NCBI GenBank assembly: GCA_004014935.1
Contig: CP025323.1
Coordinates: forward strand, 1,364,001 to 1,428,000
Direction of reading: 5' to 3'
DNA: 64,000 nt
From: Saccharomycopsis malanga
Taxonomy: Eukaryota; Ascomycota; Saccharomycetes; Ascoideales; Saccharomycopsidaceae
Every line of letters starts with the position of its first letter. Position 1 is the first letter of the stretch. Below, one piece after another: positions 46,855-55,699 of this stretch. The position numbers were made by a program, and so were the translations under genes. A model generated the notes under the pieces. That model saw only the letters and a list, made by a program, of their open reading frames with translations. It was not told the DNA's origin and searched no databases.

Positions 46855-47235
46855 CTATTTACTATCAACATCAGCAAAAGTGTAAGTTGGGGTTCTGAAT
46901 CTGCCGTCGTTATACACGTTACCGTTGACATCCCAGCCTGGCACGTTGGCCATAATCTTAGCTTCAATGGCCTTGTCGGCATAATGTCTTCTAACATGTT
47001 CTCTGTCGGCCTCAGCCTGCAACATTGGCATCAAATAAAGTCTAGCCCAGACCTTTTCTCTCTGAAGCTCTCTTCTTTCTTGGATCGATTGAATGGCCTT
47101 GTAGAAACCGTAACCGCAGATGCCAAACATAAGACCCAACCAGACCTTAGGTCTGAAACCTCTGGAAGGCAAATGGCGCTTCCATTGGACCGGCTCATAG
47201 CCGCCTATTGGTGGGAGATCTTGGACAGTAGGCAT
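46855..47235 (-). CDS. Complex I subunit, GRIM-19/NDUFA13 type
   Basis: 126 residues from MPTVQDLPPIGGYEPVQWKR; an in-frame ATG at 47271 adds 12. The start matches human NDUFA13 (QDMPPPGGYGPIDYKRNLP). A single membrane span (about 29-48) anchors it in the inner mitochondrial membrane. It is followed by the family's Arg/Glu-rich helix (ERRELQREKVWARLYLMPML, QAEADRE) and VPGWDVNGNVYND. It is an accessory subunit of NADH:ubiquinone oxidoreductase. Its presence excludes Saccharomyces and close relatives, which lost complex I. Confidence 0.9.
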   Translation of the reverse strand: MPTVQDLPPIGGYEPVQWKRHLPSRGFRPKVWLGLMFGICGYGFYKAIQSIQERRELQREKVWARLYLMPMLQAEADREHVRRHYADKAIEAKIMANVPGWDVNGNVYNDGRFRTPTYTFADVDSK

Positions 47236-47712
47236 TTCAGATATTAAATAAGAACCTCGTTGGCGTATCAAACAGATATCTACAATATAACCGCGCTTAT
47301 ACTATAAATCGCTCGCTCCCTACTTTGCACGGTTTTTTTTTGGCCTTGTTCGTGATACAACTAGTTAGTAAACTCACTGACCAATAGAAAAATCTCAAAT
47401 TGTCATGTGCCCTGGGTATGCATGTATGGTGTGCCATGTGAAAGATACTGCATATACGTGCATGAACATGCAGCGGGCGAAAGAGCAAGTTTTTTCTTTC
47501 CTCGGCAGGTGTTTCTCAGTAGTGTCTCAATGACTGACTGACGATATCTTGAGTATATATGAGTATAAAATTTTTGATATTTGCTTTTTTTTTAAAACTT
47601 TTTTTTTTCTGTTTTTTGTTTTTTGGTTTCATCTGTTGTAGATCACAAACCATAGTATTATAGCTGGAGAGCTGTAGGCACGATTTATAGGCGAATTTTT
47701 CAGTGAGTAAAG
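47236..47712. other. Divergent promoter region, NDUFA13-like and ADE12
   Basis: No gene. Poly-T tracts lie at 47331-47341 and 47585-47620. A TGACTGACTGACG motif lies near 47530 (related to, but not matching, TGACTC Bas1/Gcn4 sites). Confidence 0.4.
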
Positions 47713-49017
47713 ATGCCAACGTCAGTAGTACTTGGGGCCCAATGGGGTGACGAAGGAAAAGGGAAATTGGTGGATATTTTGTGTGACGATATTGATGTAT
47801 GTGCCAGATGTCAAGGTGGCAATAATGCAGGACATACTATTGTTGTTGATGGAGTCAAGTATGATTTCCACATGTTACCGTCGGGGTTGGTTAATCCTAA
47901 ATGTCAGAATTTGATTGGGTCAGGCGTAGTGATTCATATTCCGTCATTTTTCGAGGAGTTGAGAAAGGTCACCGAGAAGGGTATTGACTCTACAGGCCGT
48001 CTTTTTATTTCCTCTAGAGCACATTTGGTGTTTGATTTCCACCAAATCACCGACAAGTTGCGTGAAAACGAGTTGTCCAACCTGGCAGTGAAAAAGGCCA
48101 AGATTGGCACCACTGGCAAAGGCATTGGGCCTACCTACTCGACCAAGGTGTCACGTTCTGGGCTCAGAGTGCATCATTTGGTCAACGATGAGCCTAATGC
48201 GTGGGACGAGTTTGAAACCAGATTCAGAAGATTGGTGGCCACCAGACAACAGAGATACGGCGATTTCGAGTACGATGTGGACGCAGAGTTGGCTAGATAC
48301 AAGCAGTACAAGGAGGAGTTGAAGCCGTTTGTTGTAGATTCCGTTCCGTATATACATCAAGCCATTGCTGCCAACAAGAAGATTTTGATTGAAGGTGCCA
48401 ATGCTTTGTTGCTAGACATTGATTTTGGCACCTATCCGTACGTGACGTCCTCTAACACCGGCATTGGGGGCGTTTTGACAGGCTTGGGTGTTCCTCCACA
48501 AGCCATAGACGAAATCTATGGTGTAGTCAAAGCTTACACCACCAGAGTTGGCGAAGGACCCTTCCCTGCTGAGCAATTGAACGACGTTGGCGAAAAGTTG
48601 CAGACCATTGGTGCCGAATACGGTGTCACCACCGGTAGAAAAAGAAGATGCGGCTGGTTGGATTTGGTCATCTTGAAATATTCCACCTTGATTAATGGTT
48701 ACACCGCCTTGAACTTGACCAAGTTGGATGTCTTGGACACTTTCAAGGAAATAGAGGTGGCTGTTGGCTACAAGTACAAGGGAAAGTTGTTGGACTCCTT
48801 CCCTGCTGATTTGAACGTCTTGGGCAGTGTTGAAGTGGTCTACAAAACCTTCCCAGGCTGGGAAACTGATATCAGCAAAATCACTCAGTACGAGAAATTG
48901 CCTGAAAATACCCGCAAATATATCGAATTCATTGAAGATTACTTGAACGTCCCAATAAAATGGATCGGTACTGGTCCTGGCAGAGAGGCCACCATCACTA
49001 AGCCTGATAGAAAGTAG
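47713..49017 (+). CDS. ADE12: Adenylosuccinate synthetase
   Basis: 434 residues (Saccharomyces 433). It couples IMP and aspartate with GTP hydrolysis to form adenylosuccinate, the first committed step to AMP. Signatures: [11 protein letters not shown] near residues 12-22, the [11 protein letters not shown] loop, [66 protein letters not shown], and [12 protein letters not shown]. The only in-frame CTG lies in a loop that is variable between yeasts. It is divergent from the NDUFA13-like gene. Confidence 0.97.
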   Translation: MPTSVVLGAQWGDEGKGKLVDILCDDIDVCARCQGGNNAGHTIVVDGVKYDFHMLPSGLVNPKCQNLIGSGVVIHIPSFFEELRKVTEKGIDSTGRLFISSRAHLVFDFHQITDKLRENELSNLAVKKAKIGTTGKGIGPTYSTKVSRSGLRVHHLVNDEPNAWDEFETRFRRLVATRQQRYGDFEYDVDAELARYKQYKEELKPFVVDSVPYIHQAIAANKKILIEGANALLLDIDFGTYPYVTSSNTGIGGVLTGLGVPPQAIDEIYGVVKAYTTRVGEGPFPAEQLNDVGEKLQTIGAEYGVTTGRKRRCGWLDLVILKYSTLINGYTALNLTKLDVLDTFKEIEVAVGYKYKGKLLDSFPADLNVLGSVEVVYKTFPGWETDISKITQYEKLPENTRKYIEFIEDYLNVPIKWIGTGPGREATITKPDRK

Positions 49018-49149
49018 ACAGCTTGGTGTTTTTACTAGGTATCCTTTATAAAGATTTGAATTTACAATTTTACGTTAAGGATTTGTAGAATATGTTTCAA
49101 ATCTTAGATCTGTAGCGTTGAAAGTTGAACAGAATAGCTTGTACAGTTT

Positions 49150-49249
49150 ATAATAATGATAATATCTTATAGTTCAAGTCCAGTGCATATCAGTTCCGTA
49201 TATACATAAAACCCAATGGGGAAAACCTAATTTATGTCCCATTGAGTGT
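49150..49249 (-). mobile_element. tR-A retroposon, 3' fragment
   Basis: Minus-sense body end and tail: CATTGGGTTTTATGTATATA, CGGAACTGATATGCACTGG, CTTGAACTATAAGATATTAT. The ACCAAGTCC block is deleted. Confidence 0.7.
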
Positions 49250-49482
49250 TTTTAAGGATTATATTTATATGATTGAACACTATAAAGTATTTATAAGAAC
49301 TATATAATCATGTATTTATATGATCAAAAACCAAAAAACATTTATAAGAGTTGTACAAAATATAATTATAAATAATAAATTATCAAGTATATATAAGAGT
49401 TATACAACTTTTCTATAAATAACATTAAGGTATACTTAGTTTTATACTTTTTATAGTTAACATTAAGCTATTCTTACTTTAT

Positions 49483-49553
49483 AGAATCACAGAGTTTCGA
49501 TCTCTGATACAACCATTATGAGTGGCATGCTTTACCGATTAAGCTATAATTCC
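49483..49553 (-). tRNA. Mitochondrial-type tRNA-Met (CAT), probable NUMT
   Basis: The minus strand folds as a cloverleaf: acceptor GGAATTA/TGATTCT (two wobbles), U8-A9 as TA, D arm GCTT-AATCGGTA-AAGC, anticodon loop CTCATAA (CAT), T arm CAGAG-ATCGAAA-CTCTG, discriminator A. It is AT-rich and lacks a nuclear box B, as in fungal mitochondrial tRNAs. The flanks (about 49260-49715) are extremely AT-rich. Most likely it is a nuclear copy of mitochondrial DNA; function in the nucleus is not expected. Confidence 0.65.
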
Positions 49554-49567
49554 GTCATTTACCTAGA

Positions 49568-49850
49568 ATTATTTATTCTTTTTATACTTCTTTTGATAGA
49601 TTGCTTATTAATAATTACTTTTTCTTTTTATACTTCTTTATTAGATTATTTATTAATATTTATCGATTCTTCTTATACTTCTTTAATAGACTGTTTATTA
49701 ATAATTGTTTATCAAAAGTCTAGTGCTTACTTTCCAACCCATCGAGTGTTCAGAAAAGCCAGCGAGAAGTTGTACTGTGCTTGAAATATATGATTATTAT
49801 TAATAGATTATCGATTTTTCTTATACTTCTTTAATAGAATATTCAAAACA
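49568..49850. repeat. 46-bp AT-rich repeat beside the tRNA-Met copy
   Basis: Units containing TTTTTATACTTCTTT and GATTATTTATTAATAATT recur at about 49583, 49629 and 49674, with a fourth partial copy near 49821 beyond an inserted A element. They may be mitochondrial intergenic repeats carried over with the tRNA. Confidence 0.6.
49714..49803 (+). mobile_element. tR-A retroposon, internally deleted
   Basis: Plus-sense AAAGTCTAGTGCTTACTTTC, CAACCCATCGAGTG, then a jump to TTGTACTGTGCTTGAAATAT and (ATT)n. It lies inside the 46-bp AT-rich repeat, so it postdates that array. Confidence 0.7.
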
Positions 49851-49973
49851 CTCATAGTAAAAGCAGCAAGTAAAAGCTGTTTCTAGTCGGGTTCGATTCT
49901 GGCATGTTTCTTATTAGATAATTTATCTCTTTTTCAAGACCTCTAACCACTGAGCCATCTTGCCAAAGTGACT
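49849..49973 (-). mobile_element. tR-A retroposon, 5' half with inverted box B core
   Basis: In minus sense: CACTTTGGCAAGATGGCTCA (box A TGGCTCAGTGG), GTCTTGAAAAAGAG, AAACATGCCAGAATCGAACC, CGACTAGAAACAGC, TTACTTGCTGCTTTTAC. Where other copies read GGGTTCGATTCCCG, this one reads CCAGAATCGAACCCG. The T-arm is thus present in reverse-complement form; body and tail are absent. Confidence 0.7.
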
Positions 49974-50111
49974 CTAACTGATTTTTCAGTAGATACAAAA
50001 TGTTGTTTTATTGATTTTACAACCTGATATATATCTTTTGTTTTTATATTAACTGTCCATCTATTTTTTTCAAAAATATGTTGAAAAAACTAGTATAACT
50101 TGGTAACTGTA

Positions 50112-50194
50112 GTAATAATAGTAATATCATATATTTCAAGCCGCCACTGGGCCGTATGGCAATAATAATATCATATATTTCAAGCCGAGTGGCC
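50112..50194 (-). mobile_element. Two tandem tR-A mini-derivatives
   Basis: Minus-sense, two micro-elements head to tail: GCCATACGGCCCAGTGGC joined directly to GGCTTGAAATATATGATAT and (ATT)n (50112-50160), and GGCCACTC joined to the same tail (50161-50194). Everything between head and tail is deleted. The remainder of 50195-50448 shows nothing. Confidence 0.65.
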
Positions 50195-50448
50195 AAAAAG
50201 CTATTTGAGAATTGAATATTGTATCACAAATTTAGTTGTGCTTTTTGAAAGACAAACAGTAGTCTTAAATCCTTAGTTATTCCCTATAAAGCCACTTGAA
50301 ATTGATGAGCAGAAAAATTACATCCAGCATCTACAAGTATACTAAATCAAATTAAACTTGGTATTCTCAATTTTGAAAACTAGAAATATAATACACAATA
50401 AATGCAACTAAGATGTAATGAACGTAAATTCGTAAAATGCTTTGGTAA

Positions 50449-51687
50449 CTACTCCCGAAACGACTTTTTGGTGGCAATACTCAACATACCATTCTTACCT
50501 TGCAAAATCTTATCCTCCACAAAACGTAGAGCCAGACTGGTGCCATGGCGTAGCGCAACTAAACCTATAAGAACAAAGAGTAATTTTTGCTTGATCAAAC
50601 TACGAAACTTTTGTTTTCTTTCTTTGATTTTATACTGAAACGATTTGGTACTCAATATGGCTCTACGGAGCCTTGCTTTGTTTGCTTTGCTTAGACCAGT
50701 GTCAGAAGCAGCTTCGCGCAAAAGATCTTCGTCATAATGATGGAGCTCCTGGACCAGCATCAGTTCTGCTTTTTCATTATATTTAACAATAGCATGTTTC
50801 ACCTGTGTTGGAAGAGGGAGATGTTTTTTAAGTACAGCCGAGCGATGAATCGGAGGTATATTTATATTCAATTCATGCTCGTCTGTCTGCACAAGTTGAT
50901 TGGCAGTGACAAATTCCACAATGAGTGAGGAATTGTCTGATTGAAGCGAATTGAAATCATTTTCCAAATTCTCGAAATTGAGCCCATTGATAAGGGCCAT
51001 GTCACGGATTTTATAATGCTGCGGATCAGCAAACAGATACACACGGGTAGAAGTATCTTTGAGGTTTATAAGAAGCTGTGACACTGCAATGTCATATAGC
51101 TTTCTACCCATTTCCTGTATTTTTGAAGAGCCTAGACTGAAGGTTGACTTTTCAAACTTGGGTGAACTACCATTTTGGGCTTGTTTGACTACATAATCAA
51201 ATTCAAATGAGGTATCCAACAACTTGTAAAAAGCATCATTAGATCCTAATGAATACTGCTCTCCTAAAAAGGATTTTAGCCGATCTATATGTAGAAATAA
51301 ATTACTTTCAAAGGTCAGAGACGCTTGTTCACTACTACTATTGATTTGGTGTTTGGCCTCTTCATTGCTTGAGTCGTTAGACTTTCGCTGTTGAAGTTCT
51401 TGCCACTTAGGTATAATCTTATAATTATCAGGTTTATGTAGAAGCTTATTTTCATCAACAAAAAAAACGCGCTGTTTTGCCCATTCTTGCACACGATACG
51501 CAGACCGGCCACTAGCATCTGATGGCAAGGATTGGCTGACAACAGGCATATTGGAAATCCCACCGGTTTCATCGAAATCAGATACTATCGTTTTGAAACT
51601 GCTACCAGAGACAGCTGACGATGAACTGAAAAACCGCCGAAAGCGGAAACCATGGCTTACAGCGATAGGCAGCTTGCATGGAAACAT
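50449..51687 (-). CDS. Predicted mitochondrial membrane protein, unknown
   Basis: 412 residues. The N-terminus (MFPCKLPIAVSHGFRFRRFF, then SSSS) is a strong mitochondrial presequence, with Arg and no acids in the first 30 residues. A hydrophilic region (about 60-330) with VFFVDENKLLHKPDNYKIIP and VYLFADPQHYKIRDMALING follows. Near the C-terminus a basic block (KERKQKFRSLIKQK) precedes one membrane span (LLFVLIGLVALRHGTSLAL, about 369-387). I do not recognise the family; a single-span inner-membrane protein is the best description. Confidence 0.8.
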   Translation of the reverse strand: MFPCKLPIAVSHGFRFRRFFSSSSAVSGSSFKTIVSDFDETGGISNMPVVSQSLPSDASGRSAYRVQEWAKQRVFFVDENKLLHKPDNYKIIPKWQELQQRKSNDSSNEEAKHQINSSSEQASLTFESNLFLHIDRLKSFLGEQYSLGSNDAFYKLLDTSFEFDYVVKQAQNGSSPKFEKSTFSLGSSKIQEMGRKLYDIAVSQLLINLKDTSTRVYLFADPQHYKIRDMALINGLNFENLENDFNSLQSDNSSLIVEFVTANQLVQTDEHELNINIPPIHRSAVLKKHLPLPTQVKHAIVKYNEKAELMLVQELHHYDEDLLREAASDTGLSKANKARLRRAILSTKSFQYKIKERKQKFRSLIKQKLLFVLIGLVALRHGTSLALRFVEDKILQGKNGMLSIATKKSFRE

Positions 51688-52494
51688 TGCACGCTCATTT
51701 GATATATTGAAAAATTAGGTGATGATCTTCTAACATCCTTTGCAGTTTTTTTACTTTTCGATGGAGTGGGTTATGAGCGCGGGTGCGTAAAACACCTGTG
51801 CACCGTATCACGAAAAGACACAACAACACCTTTGCATCTGGATATGCAGAAAAAAAGTAAACAAAAAAAAGTAAACAAAGGAAAAGAAAGGCACTACGTC
51901 ACCGCGCATAATGTGTTCTGCAACAAAATCATGCGCGTACACGCACGATTGCAGAGTTCTGCAACGCCGCTTTGCCAGCTGTTCTGAGACGAAGAGGAAG
52001 AAAGGGCGAAAAGAGGCTAAGAATAGCATTTTCTCAAAGGGCAAATTACACCTACTAATAACAAGACAAAGAGAGAGAGAGAGAAAAAAAAAAAAAGTAA
52101 AAGAGTAGCAAAAGAGAGAAAAACACACAGACATCGAAGAAAAATAATCAATTCCGGAGGTTTCAAGACATTATTTTGGCTGAGTTACTCCAGGATTTGA
52201 AGCAGCACTTTTTTTTCTTGGAAATAGTAATTAAAGCTTCTTTTACCAAACCCATAAGCTTTTGGTTTCTCCTTCCACTGTTCGCATACCCCTTCCAGTA
52301 GCCCCACGGTGAATACATTGCACTTCCATAGAGACCCCCCATTCCATTAAGTATATATATATATATATAGTGGCGGAAGAAAAAGTGGCCACTCACCGAA
52401 CGTCCTATAAAAATTTTTACTGGTCTTTTTTGTTCCCTTCTCTCTTTACATTTGCAAATCACCCATTGAGGCAGGCCTATTAGACAAGACCACA
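51688..52494. other. YPD1 upstream region
   Basis: No supportable gene; overlapping frames are low-complexity. Purine-rich (GA)n and poly-A run at about 52070-52125. A (TA)n element (52352-52368) about 127 bp before the YPD1 start is a likely TATA box. Confidence 0.5.
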
Positions 52495-53247
52495 ATGGCA
52501 GACAGTATATCACCAGAGGATTACAAAGACATAATAAACTGGTCCGTATTGGGCGAGATAATCTCCATGGATGAGGACAATCCAAATTTTTCTCAAAATT
52601 TGATCTCCACATTCATCAACCAAGTCTTGGAAACGTTTGATAAGATAGACACCATATTAGCGCAGATTATTCCTGGTGACATAGACTATCATCAATATTC
52701 CAACAAGATTGCCCGTACAAATTACATAGAGGTTCCTGATGAATTCAGCGAAATGGCTGCCCCTCCTCCCAGTGTTGTTTCGTCTTCTGCTGGTGCAGCC
52801 AACGATTTGGACGACGACCATTTTTCCAAAGAGATCCAGAAGGAATTGAAGCTCAACAAACAAAAGAACTTGCGTAAAATCCAAAATCCTCGCGATATTC
52901 AAATCCAGCTATCTGCTATCAGTGAATTGGGCCATTACATTAAAGGCAGTGCCTCTTCCTTAGGTTTCCATACTTTGCAAAAATACTGTGAACGTATCCA
53001 AAATTACGGCAACTATTTGAATTACGATTCCTTTGAAATCACTCCTGAAAACGATCTGTACTACACTGTCATTGACCAGAACTACAACAATTACTTGTCC
53101 AACTTGATTTCCGAAACCAAGTCCTCTAACGAAGACAAGAAGGAATTGTGGGTTTTTTTGGTAAAAAACAGCTTGGACAATGCCAAGGTGGAATTTAACA
53201 AATTGAGAGATTTCTTTAGGGAATATTATAAAGATGAACGGTTCTAA
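52495..53247 (+). CDS. YPD1: Histidine-phosphotransfer protein Ypd1, with insert
   Basis: 250 residues, much longer than Saccharomyces Ypd1 (167). Ypd1 relays phosphate from the osmosensing kinase Sln1 to the regulators Ssk1 and Skn7. The start (INWSVLGEIISMDEDNPNFS) aligns with Saccharomyces INWTILNEIISMDDDDSDFS. The phosphoacceptor is His147 in LGHYIKGSASSLGF, followed by CERIQNYG. Between helix 2 and the HPt core lies an insert of roughly 70 residues (about 62-135) with a Pro/Ser/Ala stretch and a KELKLNKQKNLRKIQN basic helix. A shorter loop differs near residues 168-205. The C-terminal helix ends REYYKDERF. Confidence 0.9.
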   Translation: MADSISPEDYKDIINWSVLGEIISMDEDNPNFSQNLISTFINQVLETFDKIDTILAQIIPGDIDYHQYSNKIARTNYIEVPDEFSEMAAPPPSVVSSSAGAANDLDDDHFSKEIQKELKLNKQKNLRKIQNPRDIQIQLSAISELGHYIKGSASSLGFHTLQKYCERIQNYGNYLNYDSFEITPENDLYYTVIDQNYNNYLSNLISETKSSNEDKKELWVFLVKNSLDNAKVEFNKLRDFFREYYKDERF

Positions 53248-55133
53248 AGAGCTAATAATTAAAAATCAAACAATATAAAAACAACAATTATATTTATACT
53301 TTAGTGAACCATTCTAATGAATAATAACAACCCTCCCGTTTACCATCTATTTATTTCCGCCTCCCCTTGTCCGTTTTTGCTCCATTTTTGCTTCCACTAT
53401 TTGCTTCTAATTTTTGCTTATTTTTTTAGTTTTTTGTATTTGCTATCTTTTGCCATCTTTTCGCTGGTTGTCTTTATTGTTTTCTGTTTCCTTTACTTCT
53501 TATGTGCACTGCAAAAATAGCTCAAGAACAATTTGATTCCATGGAAATTAGACTTTCAAGTGGACAGCAACATATATACGCTCCTATATATAAGACGGAT
53601 TGTTATTATCATTATGTGAATATATGAAACTACAATACTGTTTCTGTAGGTACGTGACAGGAAATGGTTGTAGATTTACAGAAAGGTTTGAATTTACAAA
53701 TTGATAGCTGAAATCATCTGCCATCAAATGCTCTTTGATGTATTTTCATATTTACACCATATATATACGAAAAAGAAGTCAACTTGTATTACCCCCAAGC
53801 CCCCAAATGAAAATTGACATCCCCTCTTAACACTCACATCTCCTCATCAACAATTACGTTGCGACGCTTATTATCCCTGTATCTTCTAACAATATGTATA
53901 TTGCTAACTATGGTATTCACAATTGACTCTTTCTTCAATCGTGATAACCATTACTACACGTGGTAATACTGAATATAATCTACACAAATTTCAGCAATTG
54001 CGTCGGTTTGATTTACGAGCTCGTATGAGAGTCATATCTTGGAATACCAAGTTTTACATTGTTTTTAATCCTTCGCATCAAACAACTTGTATCACGGCTC
54101 TCTGACGCCCTGCCATCGTTATTAAAACTAATTTAAGCGAATCTAAGCAGGGCAAAGTAAACCATTTTGTTTGAAACTGCTTTTTCCTTAAAAACTAGTG
54201 TTTAACTGGGCATTGTAATAGATTATGCCTGAAAATATGCCATTCCGACTCTTTTGAGAGAGCAAGGCCAGAGTCTAGGCTTGAGCAATCCAATTAGCAG
54301 CCACAACCCCGGTTTCCTACTCTAGAATCCCGCGGACTATTCAACAATATATGTCTCAGACTGGTGGTTTCAAGTTGGACTGTAGAAAATTGGGTGTCTC
54401 ATAAGCGGAGACCGTTCTTAATATTAGTAGAGGTTGATCCAGGCTGATCATCCATCGTTAATTGTTAATACAACAATGTGACAGCAGCCTTGTTTTCGTT
54501 AAAATGTCTGTGAAGCATCGCGTGTTCCATTTGTAGTCAATCAGCGGCTTTTGTCTGAATTGCAGTAATTTCAGTTTTACATTGAGTTTAGTTTAGACTT
54601 GGGAAATGCAGTAGCCACCTAAAGTAGTAGCAAAAATTAGCTCCGTAGATTGGCAAATCCATCGGTGTTTTCCATTAGTAAGGCTGTAGTTTTACTGATA
54701 CTTGATAAGAGATAAACCCCTCGAGTATTGAAGTACTTGGCTGTTAGTTTTCTTCTGCATTCCAGCTATTTATAGATGGTGCTAAGGAGAGTTTCAAACT
54801 TTACATTTAAACTTATATGCATCAAGAAATACTAAGAGTTAGGTTTAGAACATATGTACCAGAACATATAGTCAATAATTGCAAGGCGAAATGTAGAAAA
54901 ATTGTGTAAAAACTAGTATAATTAAACCTTGAAGCTTAAACCTTATCTTGGCCTACTGGCTCAACTCTTGGTGTATTCATGTTCATCTTGACCTACATTA
55001 GTGTACCATCTAAAATAAAGTCTACCTCTTAGCGATTTTGCAAACCAAAAGAGATCTTTGGTGGATTACTAAGATGAGTTTATGTTTTATCCATTCGGTT
55101 GATAATGTACATTTTACAATACATCTTCAAATG
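53248..55133. other. Long spacer, possible non-coding RNA locus
   Basis: 1.9 kb without a plausible protein. A stretch at about 54090-54560 is richer in G and C than its flanks and free of the window's repeat families. It could be an RNA gene, but I recognised no snRNA, RNase P, SRP or telomerase signature. Confidence 0.3.
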
Positions 55134-55480
55134 AGAAAATTGGTAGTAAAATTGGTAGTAAAATTGGTAGTAAAATTGGTAGTAAAATTGGTAGTAAAAT
55201 TGGTAGTAAAATTGGCAGCAAAATTGGCAGCAAAATTGGTAGTAAAGTTGGCAGCAAAATTGGCAGTAAAAATGGCATTACAAATTAACATTAAAGTTGG
55301 CATTACAAATTGACATTGCAAATTGACATTACAAATTGGCAGTAAAATTGACAGTAAAATTAGCATTAGAACTGACATTAATTTTGGCATTACAAATTGA
55401 CATTAAAATTGACATTAAAATTGACATAACAAATTGACATCACAAATTGACATCACACATTGAAACCGACATTAAAACTT
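55134..55480. repeat. 12-bp minisatellite and degenerate extension
   Basis: AAATTGGTAGTA recurs perfectly about six times from 55137, then as AAATTGGCAGCA variants, then as AAATTGACATTA-type 12- to 14-bp units until 55480. The long frames across it are artefacts. Confidence 0.9.
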
Positions 55481-55497
55481 GCAGTAAAAACATAATA

Positions 55498-55662
55498 ATA
55501 ATAATAATATCATATATTTCAAGCCCAGCACATATCAGTTTCGTATCTACGCGCTATGTCTAAGGGGACTTGGTAAAGCCCAATCATGTTTTGATCATAG
55601 TTGGCTCACCCATGTTCCTGTTAGGTCTTGTTTTTCTCTTCTCCAAATGGCCCAGTGGCCTG
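55498..55662 (-). mobile_element. tR-A retroposon, short form, 17-bp TSD
   Basis: Minus-sense: GGCCACTGGGCCATTTGGAG, AAGAGAAAAACAAGACC, GGAACATGGGTGAGCC, ATGATTGGGCTTTACCAAG, CTTGAAATATATGATATTA and (ATT)n. Flanks GCAGTAAAAACATAATA at 55481-55497 and 55663-55679 are identical. The D-loop portion of the head is deleted. It inserted at the end of the 12-bp minisatellite. Confidence 0.9.
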
Positions 55663-55699
55663 GCAGTAAAAACATAATATATAAAATACAATCAATGTC

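Noticed and set aside
55038-55390. Repetitive KLVVKLVV-type and NFTTNFTT-type frames
   Set aside because: They are read-through of the 12-bp minisatellite in both directions.
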